Source: Noviherbaspirillum malthae
GTDB taxonomy: Bacteria > Pseudomonadota > Gammaproteobacteria > Burkholderiales > Burkholderiaceae_D
Direction: 5' to 3'
Assembly: GCF_015352985.1 (NCBI RefSeq)
Contig: NZ_JACYXF010000026.1
Coordinates: 17,013-81,012 of the forward strand
DNA: 64,000 nt
Below, piece by piece: positions 49,987 through 61,244 of this stretch (its first letter is position 1; each line of letters begins with the position of its first letter). A program made the translations under genes and the position numbers. The notes under the pieces were generated by a model. The model made no database searches, was not told the origin of the DNA, and was given only the letters and a program-made list of their open reading frames with translations.

Positions 49987-52240
49987 GCGTACCGAAGACA
50001 TGATGGATATCGATCCGAAAACCCTGGATGCCGTGCTGCATGGCAGGCTGTCCGATCCGTTTTCCTTTCTCGGCAGGCACCGCGCCGGCGACCGCACGAT
50101 TGTGCGCACCTTCCAACCCGGCGCGCGCGCCGTGGACCTGGTGGAGCGCATTCCGGGCAACGACGCCGGCGGGCGGCTGATCGAATCGCTCTACAACGTC
50201 AACCAGACCGGCCTGTTCGTCAGCGGCGGCACGCTCGGGCAGAATCAGGATTACCTGCTGCGCATTACCTGGCCGACGCCGAACGGCGACTTGGTGCAGT
50301 ACACCGAAGATCCCTACCGCTTCGGCCTGCTGCTGGGCGACCTCGACATCCACCTGCTGGCCGAAGGTCGCCATCTCGAACTCGGCCGCTGCCTCGGCGC
50401 CAATCCGATGACGGTGGACGGCATCGCCGGCACCCGTTTCGCGGTGTGGGCGCCGAATGCGCGCCGCGTGTCGGTGGTGGGCGGCTTCAACCAGTGGGAC
50501 GGCCGCCGCCATCCGATGCGCAACCGCGTCGAGGCGGGCGTCTGGGAACTCTTCGTTCCTCGCGTCGGCAGCGGCACGCGCTACCAGTATGAAATCGTCG
50601 GCGCCGACGGCAATGTATTGCCGCTGAAGGCCGACCCGGTCGCGCGCGCCACCGAGGCGCCGCCCTCGACGGTATCGGTGGTCGCTTCCGACGTGCCCTT
50701 CAAATGGACGGATGATGGCTGGATGGCATCGCGCCGCCAGCGCCATGCGCTCGACGCTCCGCTATCGGTGTACGAGGTGCATGCCGGCTCCTGGCTGCGG
50801 ATCCTGGAAGAAGACGGCCGCAGTCTCAACTGGCATGAACTGGGCGACCGCCTGATTCCCTATGTCGCCGGCATGGGCTTCACCCATGTGGAATTTTTGC
50901 CCATCATGGAGCATCCCTTCGGCGGCTCCTGGGGCTACCAGCCGCTCGGCATGTTCGCGCCGTCGGCCCGCTTCGGCACGCCGGCCGGCTTCGCTTCCTT
51001 CGTCGACCGCTGTCATGCGGCCGGCATCGGCGTCATCCTTGACTGGGTGCCGGCGCACTTCCCGTCGGATGCGCACGGCATGGTGCGCTTCGACGGCACC
51101 GCGCTCTACGAGCACCAGGATCCGCGCGAGGGTTACCATCAGGACTGGAACACCCTGATCTACAACCTCGGCCGCAACGAGGTCTGCGGCTTCCTGATCG
51201 CCAGCGCGCTGGAATGGCTGGAGCATTTCCACGTCGACGGCCTGCGCGTCGATGCAGTGGCTTCCATGCTCTACCGCGATTACAGCCGCAAGGCCGGCGA
51301 ATGGATACCTAACAAGTACGGCGGACGCGAAAACCTGGAAGCGGTGGATTTCCTTCGCAATCTGAACCAGACCGTGGCGGAGCGCTGCCCCGGTGCAATG
51401 GTGATTGCCGAGGAATCCACCGCCTGGCCCGGCGTGTCCGCGCCGGTCTCGGAAGGCGGCCTCGGCTTCACCCACAAGTGGAACATGGGCTGGATGCATG
51501 ACACGCTGCGCTACATGAGCTACGACCCGATTTACCGCCAGCACCATCACCACGACATGACCTTCGGCCTGATCTATGCGTTCTCCGAGCGCTTCGTGCT
51601 GCCGATCTCGCATGACGAAGTCGTACATGGCAAGGGCTCGCTGCTCAACAAGATGCCGGGCGGCGACGTGCACCAGAAGCTGGCCAACCTGCGCGCCTAT
51701 CTCGGCTTCATGTGGACCCATCCCGGCAAGAAACTGCTGTTCATGGGCTGCGAGATCGCGCAGCATACCGAATGGAACCATGACAGCTCCCTCGACTGGA
51801 ACCTGCTCGACGTGCCCGGCCACCGCGGCATACAGCGGCTGGTGCGCGACTTGAACCGCCTGTATGCGGGCGAGCCCTCGCTGCACCGCAAGGACGTCAG
51901 CCACGAAGGCTTTGCCTGGGTGATCGGCGACGACAGCGCCAACAGCGTGTTTGCCTTTCTGCGCAAGGGCGGCGAAGGCGATCCGCCGCTGCTGGTGGTG
52001 CTGAACATGACCCCGGTGTCGCGCGAGAACTACCGCATCGGCGTGCCAGGCGGATCGACGGGACCGGTGACCTGGCGCGAGATCCTCAATACCGATTACC
52101 AGGTCTACGGCGGCACCGGCATGAGCAACGGCGAAGTCCGCAGCGACAACGAGGGCAGGCACGGCTTGCCGCAATCGCTGGTGCTCAAGCTGCCGCCGAT
52201 GTCGGTGCTGATGCTCAAGCCCGTGCAGCCTCTCGGTTGA
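49979..52240 (+). CDS. glgB: 1,4-alpha-glucan branching enzyme (second copy)
   Basis: The 753-residue GH13_9 branching enzyme overlaps the end of treS by 8 bp. It has an N-terminal CBM48-like module, a second CBM48 (TRFAVWAPNARRVSVVGGFN), the barrel with nucleophile Asp425 (GLRVDAVASM) and acid/base Glu478 (VIAEESTAWPG), 53 residues apart as in E. coli GlgB, and a C-terminal beta domain. Length and domain plan are closer to standard GlgB than the copy at 24060. It most likely branches the glucan made by GlgE, while the other copy serves GlgA; that division is inferred from position. Confidence 0.96.
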
Positions 52241-52242
52241 GC

Positions 52243-54444
52243 ATGGCGATCGGCATTCCGCATTCCCTGACTTCGCTGCCAAGGATGGAGGCCGGCTCCG
52301 CCTATCCGCTGGGCGCCGCTTATGACGGCTACGGCACCAATTTCGCGGTGTTCTCGGCGCATGCGACCAAGATCGAGCTCTGCCTGTTCGATCCGTCGGG
52401 CCGGCATGAAGTGGCGCGTTTCGCGCTGCCCGAGTGCACCAACGAAGTCTGGCATGGGTACCTGACCGGCGTGCATGCCGGCACGCTCTACGGCTACCGC
52501 GCCTACGGGCCGTACCAGCCGGAGCAGGGCCATCGCTTCAATCCCAACAAGCTGCTGATCGACCCCTACGCGCGGCAGGTGCATGGCCAGCTGCGCTGGA
52601 GCGACATGCTCTACGGCTACCGCTACCATTCGCCGCGCGCGGACCTGTCGTTCGACCATCGCGACAGTGCCAGCGTCATGCCCAAGGCGGTGGTCACCGA
52701 CGAGTGCTTCAACTGGTACGGCGACACGCATCCCAACATTCCCTGGGACCAGACCGTCATCTATGAAACGCATGTGCGCGGCATGACCATGCGCGCCGAG
52801 CACATTCCCCAGCGCCGGCGCGGCACCTTCGCCGCGCTGGCCGATCCTCGGATCATCGCCCATCTGCAGCGCGTCGGCGTCACCGCCGTGGAGCTGCTGC
52901 CGGTGCATGCCTTCCTGCAGGACAGGCGGCTGGTCAATCTCGGCCTGAGCAATTACTGGGGCTATAACACCCTGTCGTTCTTCGCACCCGAGCCGCGCTA
53001 CCTGTCGGACGGCTCGCCCAACGAAATGAAGCAGGCGATCCGCCAGCTGCATGCGGCCGGCATCGAAGTCATCCTCGACGTGGTCTACAACCATACCTGC
53101 GAGGAAGGCGAGCTGGGGCCGACGATCTCCTTCCGCGGCTTCGACAACGCCAGCTACTACCGGCTGCATCCGAACAACCGGCGCCACCACATCAACGATA
53201 CCGGCTGCGGCAACACCGTCAACATGTCGCATCCGCGCGTGATCCAGATGGTGATGGATTCGCTGCGCTACTGGGTGCAGGAATTCCATGTCGACGGCTT
53301 CCGCTTCGACCTGGGCGTGACACTCGGGCGCGAACATTACGGCTTCGATCCCGGCGCCGGCTTCTTCGATGCGCTGATGCAGGACCCGGTGCTGTCGCGC
53401 GTCAAGCTGATCTCCGAACCTTGGGACATCGGACCCGGCGGCTATCAGGTGGGCACGCATCCGCCGGGATTTGCGGAGTGGAACGATCGCTTTCGCGACG
53501 ACGTGCGCAGCTTCTGGCGCGGCGACGCCGGCAAGCGCGGCGCGGTGGCCGCGCGCCTGCTCGGCTCGGCCGACCTGTTCAATCACCATCGACGCCGCTC
53601 CTGGGCCTCGGTCAATTTCATCACCGCCCACGACGGCTTCACGCTGCAGGACCTGGTCAGCTACAACCGCAAGGACAATGCCGCCAACGGCGAAGGCAAC
53701 CGCGACGGCAGCGACGAGAACCGCAGCCGCAACTGGGGCGCGGAAGGGCCGAGCGACGATCCGGCTATCCGCGCCACGCGCGAGCGGGTGAAGCGGGCGA
53801 TGCTGATGACGCTGATGTTGTCCAACGGCACGCCGATGTTGCTGGGCGGCGACGAGTTCGGCCGCACCCAGAGCGGCAACAACAATCCCTATTGCCAGGA
53901 CAATGAGCTGTCCTGGTTCGACTGGAGTCTTGCCGATACCGATGAAGGACGTGCCCTGATCGATTTCACGCGCCGCTGCATCGCGGCCCGCCTTGCCACG
54001 CCGACGCTGCGCAGCACGCGCTTTCTCGCTCCCGCGTTGAAAATTTTGCATGGCATGCCGGATATCAGCTGGTTCGACGAGACCGGCAGCGAAATGACGC
54101 AGGAGCGCTGGGACTTTTTCGAGGGACGCCTGCTGGCGCTGCGGCGTATCGCGGGCCATCCCGAAGCGGGCGTGATTTCTGCTTCGCTGCTGCTCCTGAA
54201 TGCGTACTCGGAGAACCGCAGCTTCGTTCTGCCGAAGCCGGTCATGCCCTGGCGGGTGCTGCTCGATGCCGCCGAAGACCAGGGCAGAGAAGAGATCAGG
54301 AGGATCGGAGAGACGAGAGAGACCAAGGCAGGCAAGGGAACGCACCATGCCCGCGGGCAAGCGCATCGCGGCGTGGAAAACAACATGATCAACGTCTCCG
54401 CGCACAGCGCGGTTTTACTGGTAGCCGACAATGTCAACATTTAA
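52243..54444 (+). CDS. glgX: Glycogen debranching enzyme GlgX
   Basis: The 733-residue enzyme is a GH13_11 isoamylase-type debranching enzyme that hydrolyses alpha-1,6 links of trimmed glycogen. It has an N-terminal CBM48 (GTNFAVFSAHATKIELCLFD), YETHVRGMTM, nucleophile Asp in VDGFRFDLGVTLGRE, acid/base Glu in LISEPWDIGPGGY and the third Asp in ITAHDGFTLQDL. ATG 52243 starts two bases after the glgB stop; a TTG overlapping that stop (52237) is possible. The last 50 residues carry an unusual charged linker (EEIRRIGETRETKAGKG) before the final strand. It overlaps treZ by 14 bp. Confidence 0.95.
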   Translation: MAIGIPHSLTSLPRMEAGSAYPLGAAYDGYGTNFAVFSAHATKIELCLFDPSGRHEVARFALPECTNEVWHGYLTGVHAGTLYGYRAYGPYQPEQGHRFNPNKLLIDPYARQVHGQLRWSDMLYGYRYHSPRADLSFDHRDSASVMPKAVVTDECFNWYGDTHPNIPWDQTVIYETHVRGMTMRAEHIPQRRRGTFAALADPRIIAHLQRVGVTAVELLPVHAFLQDRRLVNLGLSNYWGYNTLSFFAPEPRYLSDGSPNEMKQAIRQLHAAGIEVILDVVYNHTCEEGELGPTISFRGFDNASYYRLHPNNRRHHINDTGCGNTVNMSHPRVIQMVMDSLRYWVQEFHVDGFRFDLGVTLGREHYGFDPGAGFFDALMQDPVLSRVKLISEPWDIGPGGYQVGTHPPGFAEWNDRFRDDVRSFWRGDAGKRGAVAARLLGSADLFNHHRRRSWASVNFITAHDGFTLQDLVSYNRKDNAANGEGNRDGSDENRSRNWGAEGPSDDPAIRATRERVKRAMLMTLMLSNGTPMLLGGDEFGRTQSGNNNPYCQDNELSWFDWSLADTDEGRALIDFTRRCIAARLATPTLRSTRFLAPALKILHGMPDISWFDETGSEMTQERWDFFEGRLLALRRIAGHPEAGVISASLLLLNAYSENRSFVLPKPVMPWRVLLDAAEDQGREEIRRIGETRETKAGKGTHHARGQAHRGVENNMINVSAHSAVLLVADNVNI

Positions 54445-56221
54445 TCCGAGCTTTGGAGCACAACTCATTGCGCCCAACCGTACACGCTTCCGCCTGTGGG
54501 CGCCGGGCAAGCAGCAGGTCAGGCTCGACATCGAGCATGGAGACAGCCTGCCCATGCGGGCGCTGGAAGACGGCTGGTTCGAAGTCGAGGCCGAGGTCGG
54601 TGCGGGCACGCAGTACCGCTACCGCGTCAGCGACGATCTTGCGGTGCCCGACCCGGCATCGCGCGCCCAGGCCGGCGACGTGCACGATGCCAGCATCGTC
54701 TGCGATCCGAACGCCTATGAGTGGAAGAATGCCGGCTGGAAGGGCCGGCCCTGGCATGAAACGGTGCTGTACGAACTGCATCCCGGCGCCTTCGACGGCT
54801 ATGCCGGCGTGGCCAGGCTGCTGCCGGCGCTGGCCGACCTCGGCATCACCGCCATCGAACTGATGCCGATCGCCGATTTTCCGGGCGCCCGCAACTGGGG
54901 CTACGACGGCGTGCTGCCGTATGCGCCGGATGCGGCCTACGGCACGCCGGAAGCGCTCAAGACGCTCATCGATACCGCGCACGGCCACGGCATCATGGTG
55001 TTTCTCGATGTGGTGTACAACCACTTCGGTCCGGACGGCAATTATCTCGGCGCGTATGCGCCCTCCTTTTTCCGCGACGACATCAAGACGCCCTGGGGCC
55101 AGTCGATCGATTTCCGCAAACCGCAGGTGCGCGACTATTTCATCGAGAATGCGATCTACTGGCTGACGGAATACCGCTTCGACGGCCTGCGCTTCGATGC
55201 GGTGCATGCGATCAGCGAAAAGGACTTCCTGGTCGACATGGCCGAGCGCATCCGTGCCACCGTGCCGTCCGACCGCCATGTGCACCTGGTGCTGGAGAAC
55301 GACGACAACTCCGCCAAGCTGCTGGAGCAGTCGCCGCGCCTGCTGTACAACGCGCAATGGAACGACGACATGCATCATGCGCTGCATGTGCTGCTGACCG
55401 GCGAGCGCGAGGGCTATTACGTCGGCTATGTCGGCCAGCCGGAAGAAAAGCTGGCGCGAGGCCTGGCCGAAGGTTTCATCTACCAGGGCGAAGCCTCGAT
55501 CTATCCCGGCGGCGAAAAGCGCGGCGAGCCCAGCGGCCACCTGCCGCCGACCGCCTTCGTCAACTTCCTGCAGAACCACGACCAGATCGGCAACCGCGCC
55601 TTCGGCGAACGCCTGACCGCGCTGGCCGACCTGCATGCGCTGCGCGCGGCCAGCGCCTTGCTGCTGCTGTCGCCGAACATTCCCATGCTCTTCATGGGCG
55701 AGGAATTCGGCGCGACCCAGCCCTTCCTCTTCTTCACCAGCCACCTCACGCCCGAGCTGGCCGATGCGGTGCGCGAAGGCCGGCGGCAGGAATTCGCCAA
55801 GTTCTCCGCCTTCACCGACCCCGACAAGCGGGAGAAGATTCCCGATCCGAATGCGGAACAGACTTTTCGCGATTCCATTCCCTTGGCCGATGCCGAACTG
55901 GCCGGCGCATGGCGCGACTGGACCAGCGCTCTGCTCACCATCCGCCGCGAGCAGATCGTGCCGCGCCTCCAGGGCGCAAAGGCGCTCGGCGCGGAAGTGC
56001 TCGGCCCCGCTTCGGTCAAGGCCCGCTGGAAGATGGGCGACGGCCGCGTGCTGATGGTCGCGGTCAACCTCAACGATGTGCCGGTGAAGATCGACTACGA
56101 GCGGCTGGCCGACGGCAAGGGCGGCACCATCCTGTTTGAGACCGACGGCGTGGAAGACGCCGCGCCGGCGGGGCAGTTGCCGGCGTATTCCCTACTCGCG
56201 GTCCTGGAGCCTGAAGAATGA
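54431..56221 (+). CDS. treZ: Malto-oligosyltrehalose trehalohydrolase
   Basis: The 596-residue GH13_10 enzyme releases free trehalose from malto-oligosyltrehalose, the second step of the TreY-TreZ route from glycogen. It has an N-terminal beta domain (RTRFRLWAPGKQQVRLDIE), VLYELHPGAFD, nucleophile Asp in GLRFDAVHAI, acid/base Glu in HLVLENDDN and QNHDQIGNRAFGERL. Its length is typical. It begins inside the end of glgX (14-bp overlap) and its stop overlaps the malQ start, so all three are translated together. Confidence 0.96.
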   Translation: MSTFNPSFGAQLIAPNRTRFRLWAPGKQQVRLDIEHGDSLPMRALEDGWFEVEAEVGAGTQYRYRVSDDLAVPDPASRAQAGDVHDASIVCDPNAYEWKNAGWKGRPWHETVLYELHPGAFDGYAGVARLLPALADLGITAIELMPIADFPGARNWGYDGVLPYAPDAAYGTPEALKTLIDTAHGHGIMVFLDVVYNHFGPDGNYLGAYAPSFFRDDIKTPWGQSIDFRKPQVRDYFIENAIYWLTEYRFDGLRFDAVHAISEKDFLVDMAERIRATVPSDRHVHLVLENDDNSAKLLEQSPRLLYNAQWNDDMHHALHVLLTGEREGYYVGYVGQPEEKLARGLAEGFIYQGEASIYPGGEKRGEPSGHLPPTAFVNFLQNHDQIGNRAFGERLTALADLHALRAASALLLLSPNIPMLFMGEEFGATQPFLFFTSHLTPELADAVREGRRQEFAKFSAFTDPDKREKIPDPNAEQTFRDSIPLADAELAGAWRDWTSALLTIRREQIVPRLQGAKALGAEVLGPASVKARWKMGDGRVLMVAVNLNDVPVKIDYERLADGKGGTILFETDGVEDAAPAGQLPAYSLLAVLEPEE

Positions 56222-58329
56222 ACGACGCCGATATCATTGAACTGGCCAAGGCCGCTGGCCTGGTGCAGGACTGGGTGTCCGCCAGCGGCGAGCCCAAGAA
56301 AGTCGCGCCGGATGCGATGCGTGCCATCCTGGAAGCGCTCGACCTGCCCTGCGGCACGGCCGAGGACTGCGCCGCAAGCCGCGAAAAGCTCAGGCAGCTG
56401 GATGACGGCAGCACGCTGCCGCCGCTCGTCACCGGCGTGATCGGACAGCCTGTGAAGCTCGGCCTTGCGGCTTCGCTGGCCGGCAGAAGTTATCGCATCG
56501 AACTGGAAGACGGCGGCGAGCAGAACGGGCAGTTCGGCGGCGACGCCACGGCCGGATTCGAGCTGCCGCCCATCGACCGCCCCGGCTATCACCGCCTGCT
56601 GGCCGGCGACCAGGAAACCACGCTGGCGATTGCGCCGCCGCGCTGCTTCGGCGTGGCCGATGCATTGGCTGCGTCGCCCGGCCTGCGGCGCGATCCGCGC
56701 CTGTGGGGCCTGGGCGTGCAGCTGTACTCGCTGCGGCGCAATGGCGACGGCGGCATCGGCGATTTCGGTGCGCTCGCGGCGCTGGCGCGCAAGGCGGCGA
56801 AGCATGGTGCGGCGGCGCTGGCGATCAGCCCGGTGCATGCGATGTTTTCCGCCGATGTGCATCGTTTCAGTCCCTACGGGCCTTCGAGCCGCCTGTTCCT
56901 CAATGCGCTGCATATCGATCCGAACGCCGTGCTGGGTGCGGAAGCCGCTGTATCCGCAATCGCCTCGCTGGGCGGCGACGCCGCACAGCAGCTAGGGCGC
57001 CTGGAGCAGGAAGAGCTGGTCGACTGGCCCGGCGCCGCGACATTAAAACTTTCGCTGCTGCGGCGTCTGTACGAGCGCTATGTACAGGTCGGCAATACCG
57101 AGGAGTTCGATGCCTTCCTGCGCGAGGGCGGCGATGCGTTGCGCGACCATGCGCGTTTCGAAGCCATTCACGCGGCGCGCATTGCCGCCGGCGAGAACGG
57201 CGACTGGCGCAGCTGGCCGGAAGGCTTGCGCGATCCGCGCGGCGCGGATGTGGAAAGCTTCGCCCGGCAGCATGCGGACGAGGTTGGCTTCCATGCCTTC
57301 CTGCAGTGGCAGGCGGCCAAGGGATTAGCCTCCGCGCAGAAGGCCGCGCGCGAAGCCGGCATGCCGATCGGCCTGATCACCGATCTCGCCGTCGGCGCAG
57401 ACAGTGCAGGCAGCCAGGCATGGAGCCGGCAGACCGAAATCATCAACGGCCTGTCGGTAGGCGCACCGCCCGACGTGATGAACACCAAGGGGCAGAGCTG
57501 GGGCATCGGCGCCTTCTCGCCGGTGGCGATGAAGGCCAAGGGTTTTGCTGCTTATCTGGAAATGCTGCGCGCCACCTTCGCCTATGCGGGCGGTGCGCGC
57601 ATCGACCATGTGCTCGGCCTCGGCCGCCTGTGGCTGGTGCCGCACGGTGCCACGCCTGAGCACGGCGCCTATCTCACCTATCCGATGCAGGACCTGCTGC
57701 GCCTGATCGCGCTGGAGTCCTGGCGCCACAAGGCCATCGTGATCGGTGAAGACCTCGGCACCGTGCCGGAGGGCTTCGACAAGCTGCTGGCCGATGCCGG
57801 CCTGCTCGGGATCCGCGTGCTGCTGTTCCAGCGCAACCAGGACCGCTTCTTCCGGCCCGACGAATGGCCGGCCAGCGCCATCGCCACCACCACCACGCAT
57901 GATCTGCCGACCATCGCCGGCTGGTGGCAAGGCCGCGACCTCGACTGGCGGCGAGACCTGGACCTGCTGGCCACCGGCGAGACCGAAGGCGATGCCCGCC
58001 GCAGCCGCGACCGCGAACGGCACGAAATGTGGCAGGCCTTCAACCAGATCGGGTGCGCTGGCGGCAGCTTGCCGGATTCCACCGCGCAAGCCGCACCGCT
58101 GGAGGCGGCGATCGATTTCATCGGCCAGACGCCGGCGCCGCTGGCCATGCTGCCGATCGAGGATGCCCTCGGCCTGCCGGAGCAGCCCAACCTGCCCGGC
58201 ACCATCCATGAACATCCCAACTGGCGCCGCCGCATGCCGCAGAACGTCGACACCATTCTCGATGAACCGGCCGTGGCGGCGCGGCTGGCCATACTCAACC
58301 GTTCCCGTTCCCCAAGAGGAGAGCATTGA
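56218..58329 (+). CDS. malQ: 4-alpha-glucanotransferase
   Basis: The 703-residue GH77 enzyme (amylomaltase) moves maltodextrin segments between chains. Signature blocks are GVQLYSLRRNGDGGIGDF, nucleophile Asp in ARIDHVLGLGRLWLVP, acid/base Glu in VIGEDLGTVPEGFD and TTHDLPTIAGWW. The N-terminal region of about 140 residues is the extra beta domain seen in E. coli-type MalQ. It overlaps treZ by the ATGA tetranucleotide and treY by one base (TGATG). In this operon it can lengthen short maltodextrins so that TreY and GlgB can use them. Confidence 0.96.
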   Translation: MNDADIIELAKAAGLVQDWVSASGEPKKVAPDAMRAILEALDLPCGTAEDCAASREKLRQLDDGSTLPPLVTGVIGQPVKLGLAASLAGRSYRIELEDGGEQNGQFGGDATAGFELPPIDRPGYHRLLAGDQETTLAIAPPRCFGVADALAASPGLRRDPRLWGLGVQLYSLRRNGDGGIGDFGALAALARKAAKHGAAALAISPVHAMFSADVHRFSPYGPSSRLFLNALHIDPNAVLGAEAAVSAIASLGGDAAQQLGRLEQEELVDWPGAATLKLSLLRRLYERYVQVGNTEEFDAFLREGGDALRDHARFEAIHAARIAAGENGDWRSWPEGLRDPRGADVESFARQHADEVGFHAFLQWQAAKGLASAQKAAREAGMPIGLITDLAVGADSAGSQAWSRQTEIINGLSVGAPPDVMNTKGQSWGIGAFSPVAMKAKGFAAYLEMLRATFAYAGGARIDHVLGLGRLWLVPHGATPEHGAYLTYPMQDLLRLIALESWRHKAIVIGEDLGTVPEGFDKLLADAGLLGIRVLLFQRNQDRFFRPDEWPASAIATTTTHDLPTIAGWWQGRDLDWRRDLDLLATGETEGDARRSRDRERHEMWQAFNQIGCAGGSLPDSTAQAAPLEAAIDFIGQTPAPLAMLPIEDALGLPEQPNLPGTIHEHPNWRRRMPQNVDTILDEPAVAARLAILNRSRSPRGEH

Positions 58330-61244
58330 TGTCCATCCCGCGCGCAACTGCCCGCTTGCAGCTGCATAAAGACTTCACCTTCGACCAGGCGGCCGAGGTG
58401 GTGCCGTACTACGCGTCGCTTGGCATCAGCCATATCTATGCATCGCCGGTCCTGACTGCGCGCAGCGGTTCCAACCACGGCTACGACATCGTCGACCCCA
58501 CCCGCATCAATCCCGAACTCGGCGGCGAGGAAGGCTTCCGCCGCATGGTGCGCCGCATCCGCGAAGCGGGCATGGGCCTCATTCTCGACATCGTGCCCAA
58601 CCACATGGGCGTGGGTCCGGAGAACCCGTGGTGGCAACATGTGCTGGAATGGGGCCAGAAGAGCCCGTATGCGCGCTGGTTCGACATCGACTGGAACCCC
58701 GCCGATGAAACCCTGCAGGGCAAGGTGATGGCGCCCTTCCTCGGCCAGCCCTATGGCGAGGTGCTCGGCTCGGGCGAACTCAAGCTGCAGTTCGACGAGC
58801 TGCGCGGCAAGTTCTTCGCCAGTTATTACTCGCACCGCTTTCCGATCGCTGCGGCAGGCTATGCCGAGCTGCTGAAGTCGGCCGGGTCGGAGCGCCTGGC
58901 GCCGGCGATTGCAGCCTTCGAGGAAGGCCGCGACGAGAACGGCGACATCACCCAGCAGAATGCCGACATGGGCTTCGGCCTGCTGCGTGAGCTCGGGCAC
59001 ACGCCCGAAGGCGCCGCCGACATCGCCGTGGCGATCAACAATTATTCTGCCTCGACGCCCCAGGGCATCGAGGCGCTGCATGGCCTGCTGGAGCGCCAGC
59101 ATTACCGGCTGGCATGGTGGCGCTGCGCGGCCGACGGCATCAACTGGCGGCGCTTCTTCGAGGTGACCGACCTGGCCGGCGTGCGCGTCGAGCAGGACGA
59201 TGTCTTCGAAGCGACCCATGCGCAAATCTTCCGGCTCTATACCGAAGGCCTGATCGACGGCGTGCGCATCGACCATGTGGACGGCCTGGCCGATCCCGGC
59301 GCCTACTGCCGTAAGCTGCGCCGGCGCCTGCAGGCGCTGACCTCGCAGCGGCCGCCGGAACTGCCGCCGGCGCCGGCCTACATCATCGTGGAAAAGATTC
59401 TCGCTCCCGACGAGCAGCTGCGCAGCAACTGGGAAATCGACGGCACCAGCGGCTACGACTTCATGGACCGCGTCGGCGCACTGCTGCATGACGGCGAAGG
59501 CAAGCAGGCACTCACCGATTTGTGGTGCCACCTCACCGACCACCAGCACAGCTTCGACGAGGAAGTGCGGCAGGCCAGAAGGCAGCTCCTTGCCAGCAAC
59601 CTGTCCGGCGAATTCGAAGCGGCATCGCGCGCGCTGCATGCGGTGGCGCGCACCGACCTGCGCACGCGCGACTATTCGCTCGGCGCGATCCGGCGCGTGT
59701 TCGCCGAACTGCTGGTGCATTTTCCGGTGTACCGCACCTATGCCGACAGCAACGGGCGCGACGAACTCGACCAGCAGGTGATCGACCGCGCGCTGGAAAA
59801 AGCGCGCCAGAGCGTGGACCGCAACGAGGGCGCGCTGCTCGACGTGATCGCCCGCTGGCTGGGCGGCGATGCGCCGCGCGATTCCGCCAATCCTCGCGTG
59901 CGCGCGCTGCACCAGCGCGCCATCACCCGCTTCCAGCAGCTGACGCCGCCGCTGTCGGCAAAGTCTGTGGAGGACACGGCCTTCTACCGCTACGGCCGCC
60001 TGCTGTCGCGCAACGAAGTCGGCTCCGACCCGGCCCAGTTCTTCATCCCGGTGCAGGAATTCCATGAAGCCAACCGCATCCGCGCGGAACGCTTCCCTTA
60101 CTCGATGCTGGCCACCGCCACCCATGACCACAAGCGTGGCGAGGATGTGCGTACCCGCATCGCGGCGTTCAGCGAAATTCCCGAGGAATGGTGCCGCACC
60201 GCCCGTGAATGGATGCAGCTCAATGCCGGCCTGCGCACGGAACTGCCGGCAGACGATGCCGGCCCTGCAGGCATCGCACCGCATCCCGCCGATGAGCTCA
60301 TGCTTTACCAGATGCTTGCTGGCGCCTGGCCGGTTGGGCTGCAGACTAACGACGCCAAAGGGCTCAAGCAGTTCGCTGCGCGCATCGAAGCCTGGCAAAC
60401 CAAGGCGCTGCGCGAAGCCAAGCAGGTCAGCGACTGGGTGATGCCGAACGAAGCTTATGAAGCCGCATGTACGAAGTTTTTGCACGCAGTCCTCAAGCCG
60501 GGTGAAGGCAACCGCTTCCTGTCCGAGCTGTCGGCTTGGGTACAGACGGTGGCGCCGGCCGGCATGATCAAGAGCCTCGCACAGACGGTGCTGCGCATGA
60601 CTTCGCCCGGCGTGCCCGACCTTTACCAGGGCACCGACTTCTGGGATTTCAGCCTGGTTGATCCCGACAACCGCCGCCCGGTCGACTATGCCGCGCGCCG
60701 CCAGGCGCTGGAACGTACCGATGCCGGGGAATCGGTATCGGGAGCCGACGCCTGGAGCAGCGGTGCTATCAAGCAGCATGTTGTTGCCCGCACGCTGCGC
60801 TTCCGTACGCAGGAACCCGACCTGTTCATGCGCGGCGACTATCTGCCGCTGGAGATTGAAGGTCCGATGGCCGGGCATGTGATTGCCTTCATGCGCCGCC
60901 ATCAGGACAAGTCCCTGCTGGTGGTGGCAACGCACCTGCCATGCCGTCTGCTCGGCAGTGAGCGCCAACCCGCGATTGCTCCCGATGCATGGCGAGAGAC
61001 TGCTGTCCGATTGCCGCAGGAACTGTCTGCCGGCATGCACGACCTGCTGAGCGGGAAAATGCAAGCTGCAGAAGGAGGCCGCTTGCTGCTCAGCCAGGTA
61101 TTGCAGGACTTGCCGGTGGCGCTGTTGTTCAAGGGCACTGTTGATGAAGCATCCGCGTTCAGTGCCGCTCAGGATGCAAAACTGGCCCCTGACAGCAAGG
61201 ACGCAACGGCGGAAACCGAAAAGGAGAGGGCGGGACCGACCTGA
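58329..61244 (+). CDS. treY: Malto-oligosyltrehalose synthase
   Basis: The 971-residue GH13_26 enzyme converts the reducing end of maltodextrins to a trehalose unit, which TreZ then releases. Visible are RATARLQLHKDFTFDQAAE, HIYASPVLTARSGSNHGYD, DIVPNHMG, nucleophile Asp in VRIDHVDGLADP, acid/base Glu in IIVEKILAPDEQL and TATHDHKRGEDVR. AGAGGAGAG eight bases upstream and the TGATG overlap with malQ set the start. It is somewhat longer than many TreY (700-900) because of C-terminal extensions, ending in a charged tail. Last gene of the operon. Confidence 0.96.
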   Translation: MSIPRATARLQLHKDFTFDQAAEVVPYYASLGISHIYASPVLTARSGSNHGYDIVDPTRINPELGGEEGFRRMVRRIREAGMGLILDIVPNHMGVGPENPWWQHVLEWGQKSPYARWFDIDWNPADETLQGKVMAPFLGQPYGEVLGSGELKLQFDELRGKFFASYYSHRFPIAAAGYAELLKSAGSERLAPAIAAFEEGRDENGDITQQNADMGFGLLRELGHTPEGAADIAVAINNYSASTPQGIEALHGLLERQHYRLAWWRCAADGINWRRFFEVTDLAGVRVEQDDVFEATHAQIFRLYTEGLIDGVRIDHVDGLADPGAYCRKLRRRLQALTSQRPPELPPAPAYIIVEKILAPDEQLRSNWEIDGTSGYDFMDRVGALLHDGEGKQALTDLWCHLTDHQHSFDEEVRQARRQLLASNLSGEFEAASRALHAVARTDLRTRDYSLGAIRRVFAELLVHFPVYRTYADSNGRDELDQQVIDRALEKARQSVDRNEGALLDVIARWLGGDAPRDSANPRVRALHQRAITRFQQLTPPLSAKSVEDTAFYRYGRLLSRNEVGSDPAQFFIPVQEFHEANRIRAERFPYSMLATATHDHKRGEDVRTRIAAFSEIPEEWCRTAREWMQLNAGLRTELPADDAGPAGIAPHPADELMLYQMLAGAWPVGLQTNDAKGLKQFAARIEAWQTKALREAKQVSDWVMPNEAYEAACTKFLHAVLKPGEGNRFLSELSAWVQTVAPAGMIKSLAQTVLRMTSPGVPDLYQGTDFWDFSLVDPDNRRPVDYAARRQALERTDAGESVSGADAWSSGAIKQHVVARTLRFRTQEPDLFMRGDYLPLEIEGPMAGHVIAFMRRHQDKSLLVVATHLPCRLLGSERQPAIAPDAWRETAVRLPQELSAGMHDLLSGKMQAAEGGRLLLSQVLQDLPVALLFKGTVDEASAFSAAQDAKLAPDSKDATAETEKERAGPT